Shown piece by piece: positions 1 to 7,548 of a stretch of 64,000 nt of DNA. Position 1 is the stretch's first letter; every line of letters begins with the position of its first letter. The notes under the pieces were generated by a model. It saw only the letters and a program-made list of their open reading frames with translations. It made no database searches and had not been told where the DNA came from. The DNA lies in the NCBI GenBank assembly GCA_036502625.1, contig DASXYG010000074.1, forward strand, positions 1-64,000, read 5' to 3'. The translations under genes were made by a program, and so were the position numbers. The stretch comes from DASXYG01 sp036502625 (GTDB taxonomy: Bacteria; Actinomycetota; Actinomycetes; Streptosporangiales; Streptosporangiaceae).

Positions 1-17
1 GGGGGGGGGGGGGGGGG
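1..17. other. Homopolymer run of 17 G at window start
   Basis: The window opens with 17 consecutive G before normal sequence begins with CCCGCGACC. No comparable run occurs elsewhere in the window. It is most likely a contig edge or sequencing artefact (poly-G read tails are a known problem of two-colour chemistry), although a genuine G-tract cannot be excluded from sequence alone. Confidence 0.7.
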
Positions 18-31
18 CCCGCGACCGTGTG

Positions 32-46
32 GTAGACACTGTCTAC
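32..46. promoter_or_regulatory. Perfect inverted-repeat operator abutting the tetR start
   Basis: GTAGACA-C-TGTCTAC is a perfect 7-bp inverted repeat with a single central base, ending one base before the ATG of the TetR gene at 47. Autoregulated TetR genes typically carry such palindromes over their own promoter or start. The embedded TAGACA may also serve as a -10 element for a near-leaderless transcript. The position makes autoregulation of the tetR-plsC pair the simplest reading. Confidence 0.7.
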
Positions 47-631
47 ATGAGTGAGTCGCGGAGCCGTCTGGTGCGCGCCGCGCGGGAGCTGCTGGAGGCC
101 GAGGGCGTCGAGGGGGTGACCCTGCGGCGGATCGCCCGCCACGCGGGGGTCTCGCACGGCGCGCCGCTGCGGCACTTCCCCGGCCGCGCGGCGCTGCTGT
201 CCGCGGTCGCCGCCGAGGGCTACGCCGACATGCTGCGCCGCGCCGACGACCTGCCCGCCGGGCCCGCGCGTGCGCGGCTGGCCGCCGGGTGCCGCGGCTA
301 CCTGGCGTTCGCGGTGGAGCAGCGGCCGGTGTTCGAGCTGATGTTCCGCCGCGACCTGCTCGACCCGTACGCCCCGGGCCTCGCCGACGTCGCGGGCGCG
401 GCGCTGGGCCGCATGGTCGCGCTGGTGGCCGCCGCGCAGGCGGACGGCTGGCGGCGCGGCGCGGACCCGCAGGTGCTGGCGCGGTCGCTGTGGGCCGCGC
501 TGCACGGGTGCGCGCAGCTCTGGCTGTGGGGCGTCATGGGGTCCACGACCGGCATCGAACCGGTGGTGGAGCAGACGATCGCGGTGTTCCTCGGGCCCGA
601 ACCGTCCGAACCGTCAGGTGGGGGTGCGTGA
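47..631 (+). CDS. TetR/AcrR-family transcriptional regulator
   Basis: A 194-residue one-domain-plus-ligand-pocket regulator. The N-terminal helix-turn-helix lies at about residues 22-50, with the typical TLRRIARHAGVSHGAPLRHF core; the C-terminal two thirds resemble the WHG-type TetR ligand domain. I chose ATG 47 rather than the in-frame GTG at 29 because the operator palindrome 32-46 lies between them. The stop overlaps the ATG of the downstream acyltransferase (TGATG), so the two are translationally coupled. It probably represses itself and plsC; the effector is unknown, possibly a fatty acyl compound given its neighbour. Confidence 0.85.
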   Translation: MSESRSRLVRAARELLEAEGVEGVTLRRIARHAGVSHGAPLRHFPGRAALLSAVAAEGYADMLRRADDLPAGPARARLAAGCRGYLAFAVEQRPVFELMFRRDLLDPYAPGLADVAGAALGRMVALVAAAQADGWRRGADPQVLARSLWAALHGCAQLWLWGVMGSTTGIEPVVEQTIAVFLGPEPSEPSGGGA

Positions 632-1329
632 TGTCGCTGGATTCGGTGGTGTCCGGGGTGGCGCGGCACGGCGCGGCGCCGCTGCTGCGCGCGCTGTACC
701 GGCCGCGGGTGCTGGGCGCGGAGCACCTTCCCGCCGAGGGCGGGGTGATCCTGGCGTGCAACCACCTGTCGTTCTGCGACTCGGTGCTGCTGCCGGTCGT
801 GGTGCCGCGGCCGGTGGCGTTCATCGGGAAGGTCGAGTACTTCCGCGCCCGGCGTCCCGACCGCCGGCTCGTCGGGGCGTTCATGCGGGCGATGGGCACG
901 GTGCCGGTGGACCGCGCGGGCGGGCGCGCCGCGGCCGCGGCGATGGGCACCTCGGAGCGGGTGCTGCGGGAGGGCCGGGTGTTCGCGATCTACCCGGAGG
1001 GCACCCGGTCGCCGGACGGGCGGCTGTACCGGGGCCGTACGGGCGTGGCGCGGCTGGCGCTGGCGACCGGGGCGCCGGTGGTGCCGTGCGCGGTGGCCGG
1101 CACCGACCGGGTGCAGCCGCCGGGCGCGCGGCTCCCCCGCCCGCCGTGGCGGTCGGGGCGGCCCACACTGCGGTTCGGCCCGCCGGTGGCGATCGGCCCG
1201 CGCCCGGCGCGGCCCAACGACGCGGCGGTGCTGCGCGCGGTGACCGACGCCGTGATGGCCGCCATCGCGGAGCTGTCCGGGCAGGAGTACGTGGACGCGT
1301 ACGCGCCGGGGCGCGCCGCCGCGGCGTGA
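631..1329 (+). CDS. 1-acyl-sn-glycerol-3-phosphate acyltransferase family protein (PlsC-like)
   Basis: A 232-residue acyltransferase of the LPLAT family, which transfers an acyl chain to lysophosphatidate or a related acceptor at the membrane face. The catalytic HX4D motif is NHLSFCD (His45, Asp50), and the phosphate-binding YPEGTRSPDG motif is at residues 121-130. Length fits the family core with no fused domain. Its start overlaps the stop of the preceding tetR by one base, implying an operon under that regulator. The exact acceptor cannot be told; actinomycetes carry many paralogues and this one need not be the housekeeping enzyme. Confidence 0.88.
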   Translation: MSLDSVVSGVARHGAAPLLRALYRPRVLGAEHLPAEGGVILACNHLSFCDSVLLPVVVPRPVAFIGKVEYFRARRPDRRLVGAFMRAMGTVPVDRAGGRAAAAAMGTSERVLREGRVFAIYPEGTRSPDGRLYRGRTGVARLALATGAPVVPCAVAGTDRVQPPGARLPRPPWRSGRPTLRFGPPVAIGPRPARPNDAAVLRAVTDAVMAAIAELSGQEYVDAYAPGRAAAA

Positions 1330-1382
1330 GCCCGCCCGGGACGAAATGTCCGTGCTGCGTACGAACGTGCGCACCTGGGCGT

Positions 1383-1388
1383 TAGAGT
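1383..1388 (+). promoter_or_regulatory. Candidate -10 element (TAGAGT)
   Basis: TAGAGT fits the actinobacterial -10 consensus TANNNT and sits about 35 bases before the chosen ATG of the following membrane protein gene, in a 93-bp gap after plsC. No convincing -35 hexamer is visible. Confidence 0.35.
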
Positions 1389-1422
1389 GCTCCGTCGGCC
1401 CCCACGGAACGGAGCGGTACCC

Positions 1423-1989
1423 ATGTCACTGGCTGTCGCGGCGCATGCGCCTCTGGCGCTGATCGACCTGAACGGCACGGGCGGCACCGTGCTGCTGATC
1501 TTCTACATCATCGGCGGGCTCGCGCTGGCCGGAACGTCGTGGCTGCCCGGCAACTCCACCGGGTGGAAGATCGGCGGCACGATCATCGGCATCGTGATCG
1601 TCATCTGGTCGGCGGTGGTGCTGCTCGTCGGCGGCTGGATCCCGATCAGCTTCTACATCCTCATCCTCCCGGTGCTGGGCATCGTGCGCGCGGTGCGGGC
1701 CATGGCGGTCCGCCGCAACACGCCCGCGGTGTCGCCGTACGGGCCGCAGGCGGGCTTCGCCGGCGCGCCGGGCGGCTACCCGGGCCCGCAGCCCGGCCAG
1801 TACGGGCAGCCGGACCAGTACGGGCAGTTCCCCGGCCAGCAGCCGCAGTTCGGCGGGCCGGGCTACCAGCCGCAGCCGCAGCAGTCGTACCAGGCGCAGC
1901 AGCCGTACATCCCGCCGGGCACCGAGACCTGGGGCCAGCCCCAGCAGCCCCCGCAGCAGCCGCCGCAGCCCGGCGGCTGGAACGGCTGA
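1423..1989 (+). CDS. Small membrane protein with Pro/Gln-rich cytoplasmic tail
   Basis: A 188-residue protein of unknown function. Residues about 18-40 and 46-85 hold two to three hydrophobic segments; the rest is a low-complexity tail rich in Pro, Gln, Gly and Tyr with repeated YGQP/PGQ-type units, typical of disordered tails of actinobacterial membrane proteins. ATG 1423 is preferred to the upstream GTG at 1387 because ACGGAACGGAG lies just before it. It is followed after 3 bp by the flavin-binding protein gene. No enzymatic motif is visible. Confidence 0.75.
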   Translation: MSLAVAAHAPLALIDLNGTGGTVLLIFYIIGGLALAGTSWLPGNSTGWKIGGTIIGIVIVIWSAVVLLVGGWIPISFYILILPVLGIVRAVRAMAVRRNTPAVSPYGPQAGFAGAPGGYPGPQPGQYGQPDQYGQFPGQQPQFGGPGYQPQPQQSYQAQQPYIPPGTETWGQPQQPPQQPPQPGGWNG

Positions 1990-1992
1990 GGC

Positions 1993-2670
1993 ATGGCCGC
2001 AGGGGGGACGCCCGAGCTGCCGGTGACCGGTCGCACCCGGCACCGGCGGATGCGGGAGCAGGGCAGCACGGCGCGCGCCGACCTCGACGCGGTGCTCGCG
2101 GCCGGGTTCGTCTGCCATCTCGGGGTGCAGGCCGGCGGCGTGCCGATGGTGGTGCCGACCGTCTACGGCAGCGACGGCGCGACGCTGTACGTCCACGGCT
2201 CGGTCGCCAGCCGCAGCCTCGTCGACGCGCCCGACGCCACGGTGTGCGTCACGGTGACGCACGTGGACGGGCTGGTGCTGGCCCGGTCGGTGTTCGAGCA
2301 CGGCGTGAACTACCGCTCCGCGATGGTCTACGGCGTGCCGCGCCGCGTCACCGGCCCCGAGGAGCTGCTGGCCGGGCTGCGGGTGCTGTCCGAGCAGGCC
2401 GCCCCCGGCCAGTGGGACTACGTACGCCGGCCGTCGCGCAAGGAGCTGGCCGCGACGACGCTGCTGGCGCTTGACCTGGACGAGGCGTCGGTGAAGCTGC
2501 GCTCCGGCGCGCCCGACGACGGCGACTCCCCCGACGCGGCGCTCGGCCTGTGGGCGGGGGAACTGCCGCTGCGCCACGTCTGGGGCGCGCCGGTGCCCGA
2601 CCCGGCGCTGCCGCCCGGCATCGCGCCGCCGCCGCACATCGCCGGCCGTACGGGCCGCCCGGCGGGCTGA
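1993..2670 (+). CDS. Pyridoxamine 5'-phosphate oxidase-like flavin-binding protein (Nim-type)
   Basis: A 225-residue split-barrel protein of the pyridoxamine phosphate oxidase-like superfamily. The sequence runs from a TRTRH-like N-terminus through a barrel strand (VCHLGVQAGGVPMVVPTVYG), the nucleotide-contact region HGSVASRSL, and CVTVTHVDGLVLARSVFEHGVNYRSAMVYG, as in NimA/5-nitroimidazole-antibiotic resistance-like proteins. These bind FMN, F420 or heme, and most are of unknown physiological role. ATG 1993 follows the previous stop by 3 bp, suggesting cotranscription. It should not be called true PdxH: the PdxH substrate motifs are absent. Confidence 0.82.
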   Translation: MAAGGTPELPVTGRTRHRRMREQGSTARADLDAVLAAGFVCHLGVQAGGVPMVVPTVYGSDGATLYVHGSVASRSLVDAPDATVCVTVTHVDGLVLARSVFEHGVNYRSAMVYGVPRRVTGPEELLAGLRVLSEQAAPGQWDYVRRPSRKELAATTLLALDLDEASVKLRSGAPDDGDSPDAALGLWAGELPLRHVWGAPVPDPALPPGIAPPPHIAGRTGRPAG

Positions 2671-2739
2671 CCCGCCGTACGGTGTCACCGGGGGCCGCTA
2701 CGATGGCCGCCGATTCACAGAGACGGATGGGGGCGCGCG

Positions 2740-3510
2740 GTGCGGTTCGCGACGTGGAACGTCAATTCGGTGAAGGCCCGGCTGCCGAAGCTGCTGGAGT
2801 GGCTGGAGGCCGCCGACTGCGACGTCGTGTGCCTGCAGGAGCTGAAGACCACCGACGCGGACTTCCCCGCCGAGGAGGTCAAGGCGCTCGGCTATGAGTC
2901 CGCCACCCACGCCGACGGGCGGTGGAACGGGGTCGCGGTGCTGTCCCGCGTGGGCATCGCCGACGTCGTGCGCGGCCTCGACGACGAGCCCGGGTTCCCC
3001 GAGCCGGAGGCGCGCGCCGTCGCGGCGACGTGCGGGCCGCTGCGCGTCTGGTCGGTCTACGTCCCCAACGGCCGCGAGGTCACCCACGAGCACTACCAGT
3101 ACAAGCTGAAGTGGCTCGCCGCGCTGCGCGCCACCGTGGAGAAGCACGCCGGCGAGCCGATCGCGGTCTGCGGCGACTTCAACGTGGCGCCCCGCGATGA
3201 GGACGTCTGGGACATCGCCGCGTTCGAGGGCGCCACGCACGTCACCCCGGCCGAGCGGGCGGCGGTCGCCGCGCTGGGCGAGGCGGGGCTGCGCGAGGTG
3301 ATGCCGCGCGCGCTGAAGTACGACACGCCCTACACCTACTGGGACTACCGGCAGCTCGCGTTCCCGAAGAACACGGGCATGCGCATCGACCTCGTGTGGG
3401 CGAGCGAGCCGGTCGCCGGCGCGGTCACCGACGCGTACGTGGACCGCGAGGCCCGCAAGGGCAAGGGCACGTCCGACCACGCGCCCGTCGTCGTCGACGC
3501 CGACCTGTAG
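2740..3510 (+). CDS. xthA: Exodeoxyribonuclease III
   Basis: A 256-residue AP endonuclease/3'-exonuclease of the ExoIII/EEP family, acting in base excision repair. Visible signatures are N-terminal RFATWNVNSVKARL, the metal ligand Glu34 in CLQELK, GDFNVAPRDEDVWD (catalytic Asp/Asn) and the C-terminal TSDHAPV with the catalytic His near 247. Length is normal for the family. The GTG start at 2740 is preceded by GGATGGGGG. It ends 19 bp from the converging azlD stop. Confidence 0.93.
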   Translation: MRFATWNVNSVKARLPKLLEWLEAADCDVVCLQELKTTDADFPAEEVKALGYESATHADGRWNGVAVLSRVGIADVVRGLDDEPGFPEPEARAVAATCGPLRVWSVYVPNGREVTHEHYQYKLKWLAALRATVEKHAGEPIAVCGDFNVAPRDEDVWDIAAFEGATHVTPAERAAVAALGEAGLREVMPRALKYDTPYTYWDYRQLAFPKNTGMRIDLVWASEPVAGAVTDAYVDREARKGKGTSDHAPVVVDADL

Positions 3511-3528
3511 CCGGGCCGGGCGCGCCGG

Positions 3529-3846
3529 TCACAGCAGGAGGCGCAGCCCGGCGGTGACGGCCGCGGCGACCACCACCACGACCAGGAACGGCGCGCGCAG
3601 CAGCAGCGCCACGCCCGCGGCGGCGACCCCGGCGGCGCGGGCGTCGATCGTCAGGCCCTTGCCATGGCCGAACGTCTGCACGGCGGTCAGCGCGGCCAGC
3701 AGCGCGACCGGCGCGAGCGCGGCGAACCGGCGCAGCCCCGGGTGCTCCAGCCAGCGCGCGGGCACGCACACCCCGGCCACCTTCAGCGCGTAGCATCCGG
3801 CCGCGGTGACCGCGATCATCACCCAGCTGCCCGCCGACCCCATCAT
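3529..3846 (-). CDS. azlD: Branched-chain amino acid exporter small subunit (AzlD)
   Basis: A 105-residue protein with four hydrophobic helices, matching the AzlD/LIV-E small subunit, which pairs with AzlC to export branched-chain amino acids or their analogues across the plasma membrane. Its ATG overlaps the azlC stop by four bases (ATGA), the usual arrangement for this two-component exporter. A second in-frame ATG follows immediately at 3843. It ends close to the converging xthA stop with no clear terminator. Confidence 0.87.
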   Translation of the reverse strand: MMGSAGSWVMIAVTAAGCYALKVAGVCVPARWLEHPGLRRFAALAPVALLAALTAVQTFGHGKGLTIDARAAGVAAAGVALLLRAPFLVVVVVAAAVTAGLRLLL

Positions 3847-4547
3847 CGTGCGTCTCCCGTCCTGTCGAGGCGGCGTCCGGCGAGGACGACCGCCGGCACG
3901 GCCAGCAGCGCGAGCAGCACCGGCACGCCCGGCGTCAGCAGCGGCGTCGCGGCCAGCGCGATGACGACCGCGACGAGGCCGGCGCGGCGCTGGTCGCGGC
4001 CCTCGGCCAGGCGCGGCGCCAGCAGCGCGAGGAACGCGGCCGGCACGGCGGCGTCCAGGCCGTACGCCGAGGTGTCGCCGATCAGCCCCGCGCCGAGCGC
4101 CCCGGCCAGCGTGGTGGCGTTCCAGGCGGTGAACAGGGCGACGGCGGTGGTGGTGAAGCCGACGCGGGCCGCGCGGCGGTCCGGCTGCGCGAGCGTCACG
4201 GCGGTGGTCTCGTCGATGATCAGGTGCGCGGCGAGCGGCCGTACGGCGGGGCGCAGCCGGAGGATGCCGGCCAGGCGCACCCCGTAGAAGGTGTTGCGGG
4301 CGCCGAGCAGCAGCGCCCCGGCGACCGCCGCGACCGGGTTGCCGCCGGACGCGACGCCGCCGACCAGGGCGAACTGCGACGCGCCGGTGCACACGAGGAG
4401 GCTCAGCGCGCAGGTCTGCGCGACGGAGAAGCCCGCGGCGGTGGAGGTCGCGCCGAACGCGACGCCGGACACCCCGACGGCGAGGCTGACCGCGAGCGCG
4501 TCGCGCACGACCGCGCCGGTGCTGCGGGTTGGGCTGGACGTTGTCAC
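3843..4547 (-). CDS. azlC: Branched-chain amino acid exporter large subunit (AzlC)
   Basis: A 234-residue integral membrane protein of the AzlC/YgaZ family. The diagnostic stretches GVSGVAFGATSTAAG, CTGASQFALVGG and LGARNTFYGVRLAGIL sit at about residues 24-95, followed by the conserved HLIIDETTAVTLA loop. With azlD it should form a branched-chain amino acid efflux pump. The GTG start lies inside a perfect palindrome (4543-4556) and 7 bases after TAGCGT on the minus strand, so a leaderless transcript is plausible. The upstream minus-strand genes encode an AraC regulator and an unknown protein, likely part of the same control unit. Confidence 0.9.
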   Translation of the reverse strand: MTTSSPTRSTGAVVRDALAVSLAVGVSGVAFGATSTAAGFSVAQTCALSLLVCTGASQFALVGGVASGGNPVAAVAGALLLGARNTFYGVRLAGILRLRPAVRPLAAHLIIDETTAVTLAQPDRRAARVGFTTTAVALFTAWNATTLAGALGAGLIGDTSAYGLDAAVPAAFLALLAPRLAEGRDQRRAGLVAVVIALAATPLLTPGVPVLLALLAVPAVVLAGRRLDRTGDAR

Positions 4548-4556
4548 GTACGTGAC
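4543..4556. promoter_or_regulatory. Perfect 14-bp palindrome over the azlC start
   Basis: GTCACGTACGTGAC is perfectly self-complementary and contains the azlC GTG start codon. Reading the minus strand, TAGCGT (a TANNNT -10) ends 7 bases before that GTG. A related string, GTCACGTACGTCACG, occurs at 55663-55677 upstream of the nucleoside hydrolase gene. It may be a regulator site, or one of the many CGTACG-rich strings of this genome. Confidence 0.45.
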
Positions 4557-4613
4557 GCTAGGCGGGGCCCGTGCCGCCGGTCTTGTACGTTCCTGCGGGG
4601 GCCGGTCCCCGGG

Positions 4614-5072
4614 TCACGGCAGGCGGGGAAGCACGTCGCGCCAGGCGGCCAGCTCGTCCCGCGTCCGCCGGTCCGTGATGTGCTCCGCGAGGTGGACGGC
4701 CGGGGTGATGACGTTGCGGACCCTCCGCAGGTCGCGCATGGCGGCGACGTCCTCGGCGCGCGGCCGCCAAGGGGTGGCGGCCGCCTCCGCGGGCGTCATG
4801 CCGGCGGCGGACAGGCATGCGCGCGCCACCCGTTCCGGGCGCAGCTCCGGGGCGAATCCCTCCGGCGGGCCGTACCGGGCGAGCACCCGGCACAGGTGCG
4901 CCATGCGGGCCGCGACCTCGCGGCCGGTCAGGCCGCCGGTCGCGCGCGCGGTGTCCAGGGCGGCCACCGCCAGGCGGGTCCAGGACCGCCGCTCCGGTTC
5001 GGGGCACTCCGGGCGGGTGGCGTGCAGGGTCGCGGGTTCGATCACGCCCAGCCACCAGTTGGCGTCCGTCAT
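4614..5072 (-). CDS. Conserved-looking hypothetical protein
   Basis: A 152-residue soluble, Arg/Ala-rich and probably all-helical protein that I cannot assign to a family. It has no signal peptide, membrane segment or recognised catalytic motif; Trp6 and Trp7 near the N-terminus and HLCRVLARYGPPEGF in the middle are the most distinctive stretches. Its ATG overlaps the stop of the upstream araC gene by four bases, so it is cotranscribed with that regulator, and azlC begins 66 bp downstream. It may be an accessory factor of the AraC/AzlCD unit. Confidence 0.7.
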   Translation of the reverse strand: MTDANWWLGVIEPATLHATRPECPEPERRSWTRLAVAALDTARATGGLTGREVAARMAHLCRVLARYGPPEGFAPELRPERVARACLSAAGMTPAEAAATPWRPRAEDVAAMRDLRRVRNVITPAVHLAEHITDRRTRDELAAWRDVLPRLP

Positions 5073-5902
5073 GGCCGTTCCGGGCCGAGCCGTTCGCGGC
5101 GGTAGGCGCCCGGGGTGATGCCGACGATGCGGCGGAAGTGGCGGGTCAGGTGCGCCTGGTCGACGAACCCGACGCGGTACGCGGTGTCCGCGAGCGGGGC
5201 GCCGGTGTCCAGCAGGCGCCGCGCGGCGCGGATGCGCTCCTGGTTGAGGTAGGCGTGCGGCGGCAGGCCGTGGGCGTCGCGGAACGCGCGCAGCAGCGGG
5301 AACGGGCGGGCGCCGACGGCCGCGGCGAGCTCGGCCAGCTTCGGGGGGTCGGCCATGCGGGCGTGCAGCAGCTCACGGGCCTGGGCGACGGCCGTGCCGC
5401 CCGCAGTGGCCGGTGCGGCGGCGGGCGTACGGTCGCCGTGGCGGCGCAGCAGCGCGGCGAACAGCAGCCGCATCAGGCTGCTCGACGCGAGCGGGTCGCC
5501 CTGGTCGGCGGCGGCGTGCGCGGCCAGCAGCAGCCGCGCCGCCTCCGGATCGCGCAGCACCGGCCCGGTGAAGGCCGGGGTGCCGGGCGGCAGGCCGACC
5601 TCGGCGGCGACCTCGGCCATCACCTCCACCGACGGGTACATCACCCGGTACGTCCACCCGTCCGGCACCCCCGCGTGCCCGGTGTGCACGGTGCCCGGGT
5701 TGACCAGCGGCATCTCCCCCGCCGCCGCCCGCTCCACACTCCCCCCGTAAGCGAACTCCTCGACCCCGTCGAGCACCAGCCCGATCGCGTAATGATCGTG
5801 GCTGTGCCGCGCGAACGCATGCCGCACGAACCGAGCGCTCAACAGATCAACACCCGGCTCCGCCGGATGCCGCCAGTACCGCGCCCGCTCCCCCACACCC
5901 AC
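5069..5902 (-). CDS. AraC-family transcriptional regulator
   Basis: A 277-residue regulator with an N-terminal AraC-type cupin sensor (RHSHDHYAIGLVLDGVEEF, then PLVNPGTVHTGHAG, about residues 30-80) and a C-terminal double helix-turn-helix of about 100 residues (VGARPFPLLRAFRDAHGLPPHAY and VGFVDQAHLTRHFRRIVGITPGAYR). It heads the minus-strand group araC-unknown-azlC-azlD and, by analogy with other AraC regulators next to AzlCD, probably controls the exporter. The ligand is unknown. Confidence 0.87.
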   Translation of the reverse strand: MGVGERARYWRHPAEPGVDLLSARFVRHAFARHSHDHYAIGLVLDGVEEFAYGGSVERAAAGEMPLVNPGTVHTGHAGVPDGWTYRVMYPSVEVMAEVAAEVGLPPGTPAFTGPVLRDPEAARLLLAAHAAADQGDPLASSSLMRLLFAALLRRHGDRTPAAAPATAGGTAVAQARELLHARMADPPKLAELAAAVGARPFPLLRAFRDAHGLPPHAYLNQERIRAARRLLDTGAPLADTAYRVGFVDQAHLTRHFRRIVGITPGAYRRERLGPERP

Positions 5903-6693
5903 GCCCGCCAGGCTAGCCGGACGACATCACGGCGCGTACGGGCGGCAGCCGACGCGGCCCGAGGCGTGCGCGGGGGCGAACTCCCGCAGGTCGCCCGGGG
6001 GAATCCGGGGCGCTGACCCCGAGCGCGCGGGGCGTAGTCCCGCAGGTCACCCAAGGGGCCGGGGCGCCGGAGGCGCACGGCGGCAGCAGCGCACGACCTC
6101 GGGGGCCGCCGTCCAGGTCGCGGCCCGCGGCGGCGGCCGTACGGCACGGGGCGGTGAGCCGCGCCGCGGTGGACGCGCGGTCCAGGGAGAACCCGCCCCG
6201 CCGTCGCCGTGCGCGATGGCGGGGCGGTGCCCTTCCCCCAGCCCCGCCCCGCGTCAGTGCCCGCGGGCCGTTGGGTAGGGCCGGTTGCGCGCCCGTGGGG
6301 GGCGGCGCGGCCAGCGGGTGGGCTGGAGGGCGAGGTCTTGGGGGTGGTGGCGGCGTCCCTTCGGGACGGGCGGGCGGGCTGGGCTTGAAGGACACCGCAG
6401 AGTGCGCGCTGGTGCGCGGAGTCGGGTGGGTGTGTCACCGGGTGCGCTGTGTGGGTGCTGGGCTGGGTGGGTGGCGCTTCATCGGGTGGGGGCAGAGGCA
6501 GGTGGGTCGGTGTGGGCGGGTGATGGGGGCGGTGGGTGGGGTTGGTGGGGTGATCGTTAACGCGGGTCCGGCAATCGTCTTGTTCGGGGGTGGGCTGCGG
6601 CGGAAACTTTCCGGACATCGGTGGCCGCCCTCCCCCGGCTCGACCAGCGGCCTGCCCCGACCCCTGCGCGACGATCGAAAGGCCGCCCGGCCA
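5903..6693. other. 790-bp gene-free spacer with imperfect direct repeat and G-rich tract
   Basis: I see no convincing gene here. Around 5972-6015 and 6028-6071 is an imperfect direct repeat (shared core TCCCGCAGGTC-CCC) offset by 56 bp. At 6354-6368, CGTCCC-TTC-GGGACG forms a short perfect hairpin. From about 6285 to 6610 the plus strand is dominated by GGGTGGG-like runs with few C. CGTTAACG (6553-6560) and TTGTTC followed 18 bp later by AAACTT may mark the promoter region of the hydrolase operon, but this is weak. Confidence 0.5.
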
Positions 6694-7548
6694 ATGCACC
6701 CTGCCGACGCAGCGCCCGATCCCACGGGCTACTACCACTCCGGCGCCACGACCGTGTTCGCCTACGGCGCCGACCAGCGGTTCTCGTACTGCCTCTACCT
6801 GCCCGAACACCTGCCCGAACGTACGGACACCGGCGACGCGATGCCGCTCGTGGTGCTGGTGCACGGCACCGAGCGCGGCAACGCCGCCTACCGGGACGCG
6901 TTCGCCTCCTTCGCCGAGCGGCACGGCTGCGCGGTGCTCGCGCCGCTGTTCCCCGCCGGCATCGACGACCCCGAGGACCTGCACAACTACAAGTTCATCG
7001 CCTACCACGGCATCCGCTACGACCGGGTGCTGCTCGGCATGGTCGACGAGGTGGCCGCCCGCTACCCGGTCGACGGGTCCCGGTTCTGCCTGCACGGCTT
7101 CTCCGGCGGCGGCCAGTTCACCCACCGCTTCCTGTACCTGCACCCCGACCGGCTGGCCGCCGCGTCCATCGGGGCGCCGGGCCGCATCACCCGCCTGGAC
7201 GACGACCAGCCCTGGTGGCTGGGCACCCGCGGGTTCGCCGCGCACTTCGGCCAGGACATCGACCTCGCCGCGCTGGCCCGCGTCCCGGTGCAGATGGTCG
7301 TCGGCGACCGGGACACCGACACCTGGGAGATCACCAACCCCGGCGGCACGAACTGGATGGACGGCGCGGAGAAGACCGGCCGCACCCGGATCGAGCGGCT
7401 GCGCACCCTCCAGGCGGACTTCGAGGGGCACGGCATCGCCGTACGGTTCGACCTCGTCCCCGGCGTCGCCCACTCCGGTACGGGCGTGCTCGACGCGGTG
7501 CGCGGGTTCTTCTCCGACGTGCTCACCGGACAGGCGGTGGCACCGTGA
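6694..7548 (+). CDS. Alpha/beta hydrolase (esterase/PHB depolymerase-like)
   Basis: A 284-residue cytoplasmic alpha/beta hydrolase. The strand-turn LVVLVHGTERGN (about 52-63) supplies the oxyanion region, the nucleophile elbow is HGFSGGGQ (Ser137), and GVAHSGTG near residue 265 carries the likely catalytic His. There is no signal peptide. ATG 6694 is chosen because GAAAGG lies about 11 bases upstream and the frame before it is non-coding in character. It is the first gene of an operon with an ABC importer, a CoA-transferase and a lyase; its stop overlaps the GTG of the binding-protein gene. It probably hydrolyses an ester, lactone or thioester in that pathway. Confidence 0.83.
   Translation: MHPADAAPDPTGYYHSGATTVFAYGADQRFSYCLYLPEHLPERTDTGDAMPLVVLVHGTERGNAAYRDAFASFAERHGCAVLAPLFPAGIDDPEDLHNYKFIAYHGIRYDRVLLGMVDEVAARYPVDGSRFCLHGFSGGGQFTHRFLYLHPDRLAAASIGAPGRITRLDDDQPWWLGTRGFAAHFGQDIDLAALARVPVQMVVGDRDTDTWEITNPGGTNWMDGAEKTGRTRIERLRTLQADFEGHGIAVRFDLVPGVAHSGTGVLDAVRGFFSDVLTGQAVAP

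Noticed and set aside
1993..2670. True pyridoxamine 5'-phosphate oxidase (PdxH)
   Set aside because: The fold matches but PdxH-specific C-terminal motifs are missing; Nim-like flavin-binding protein is the safer call.
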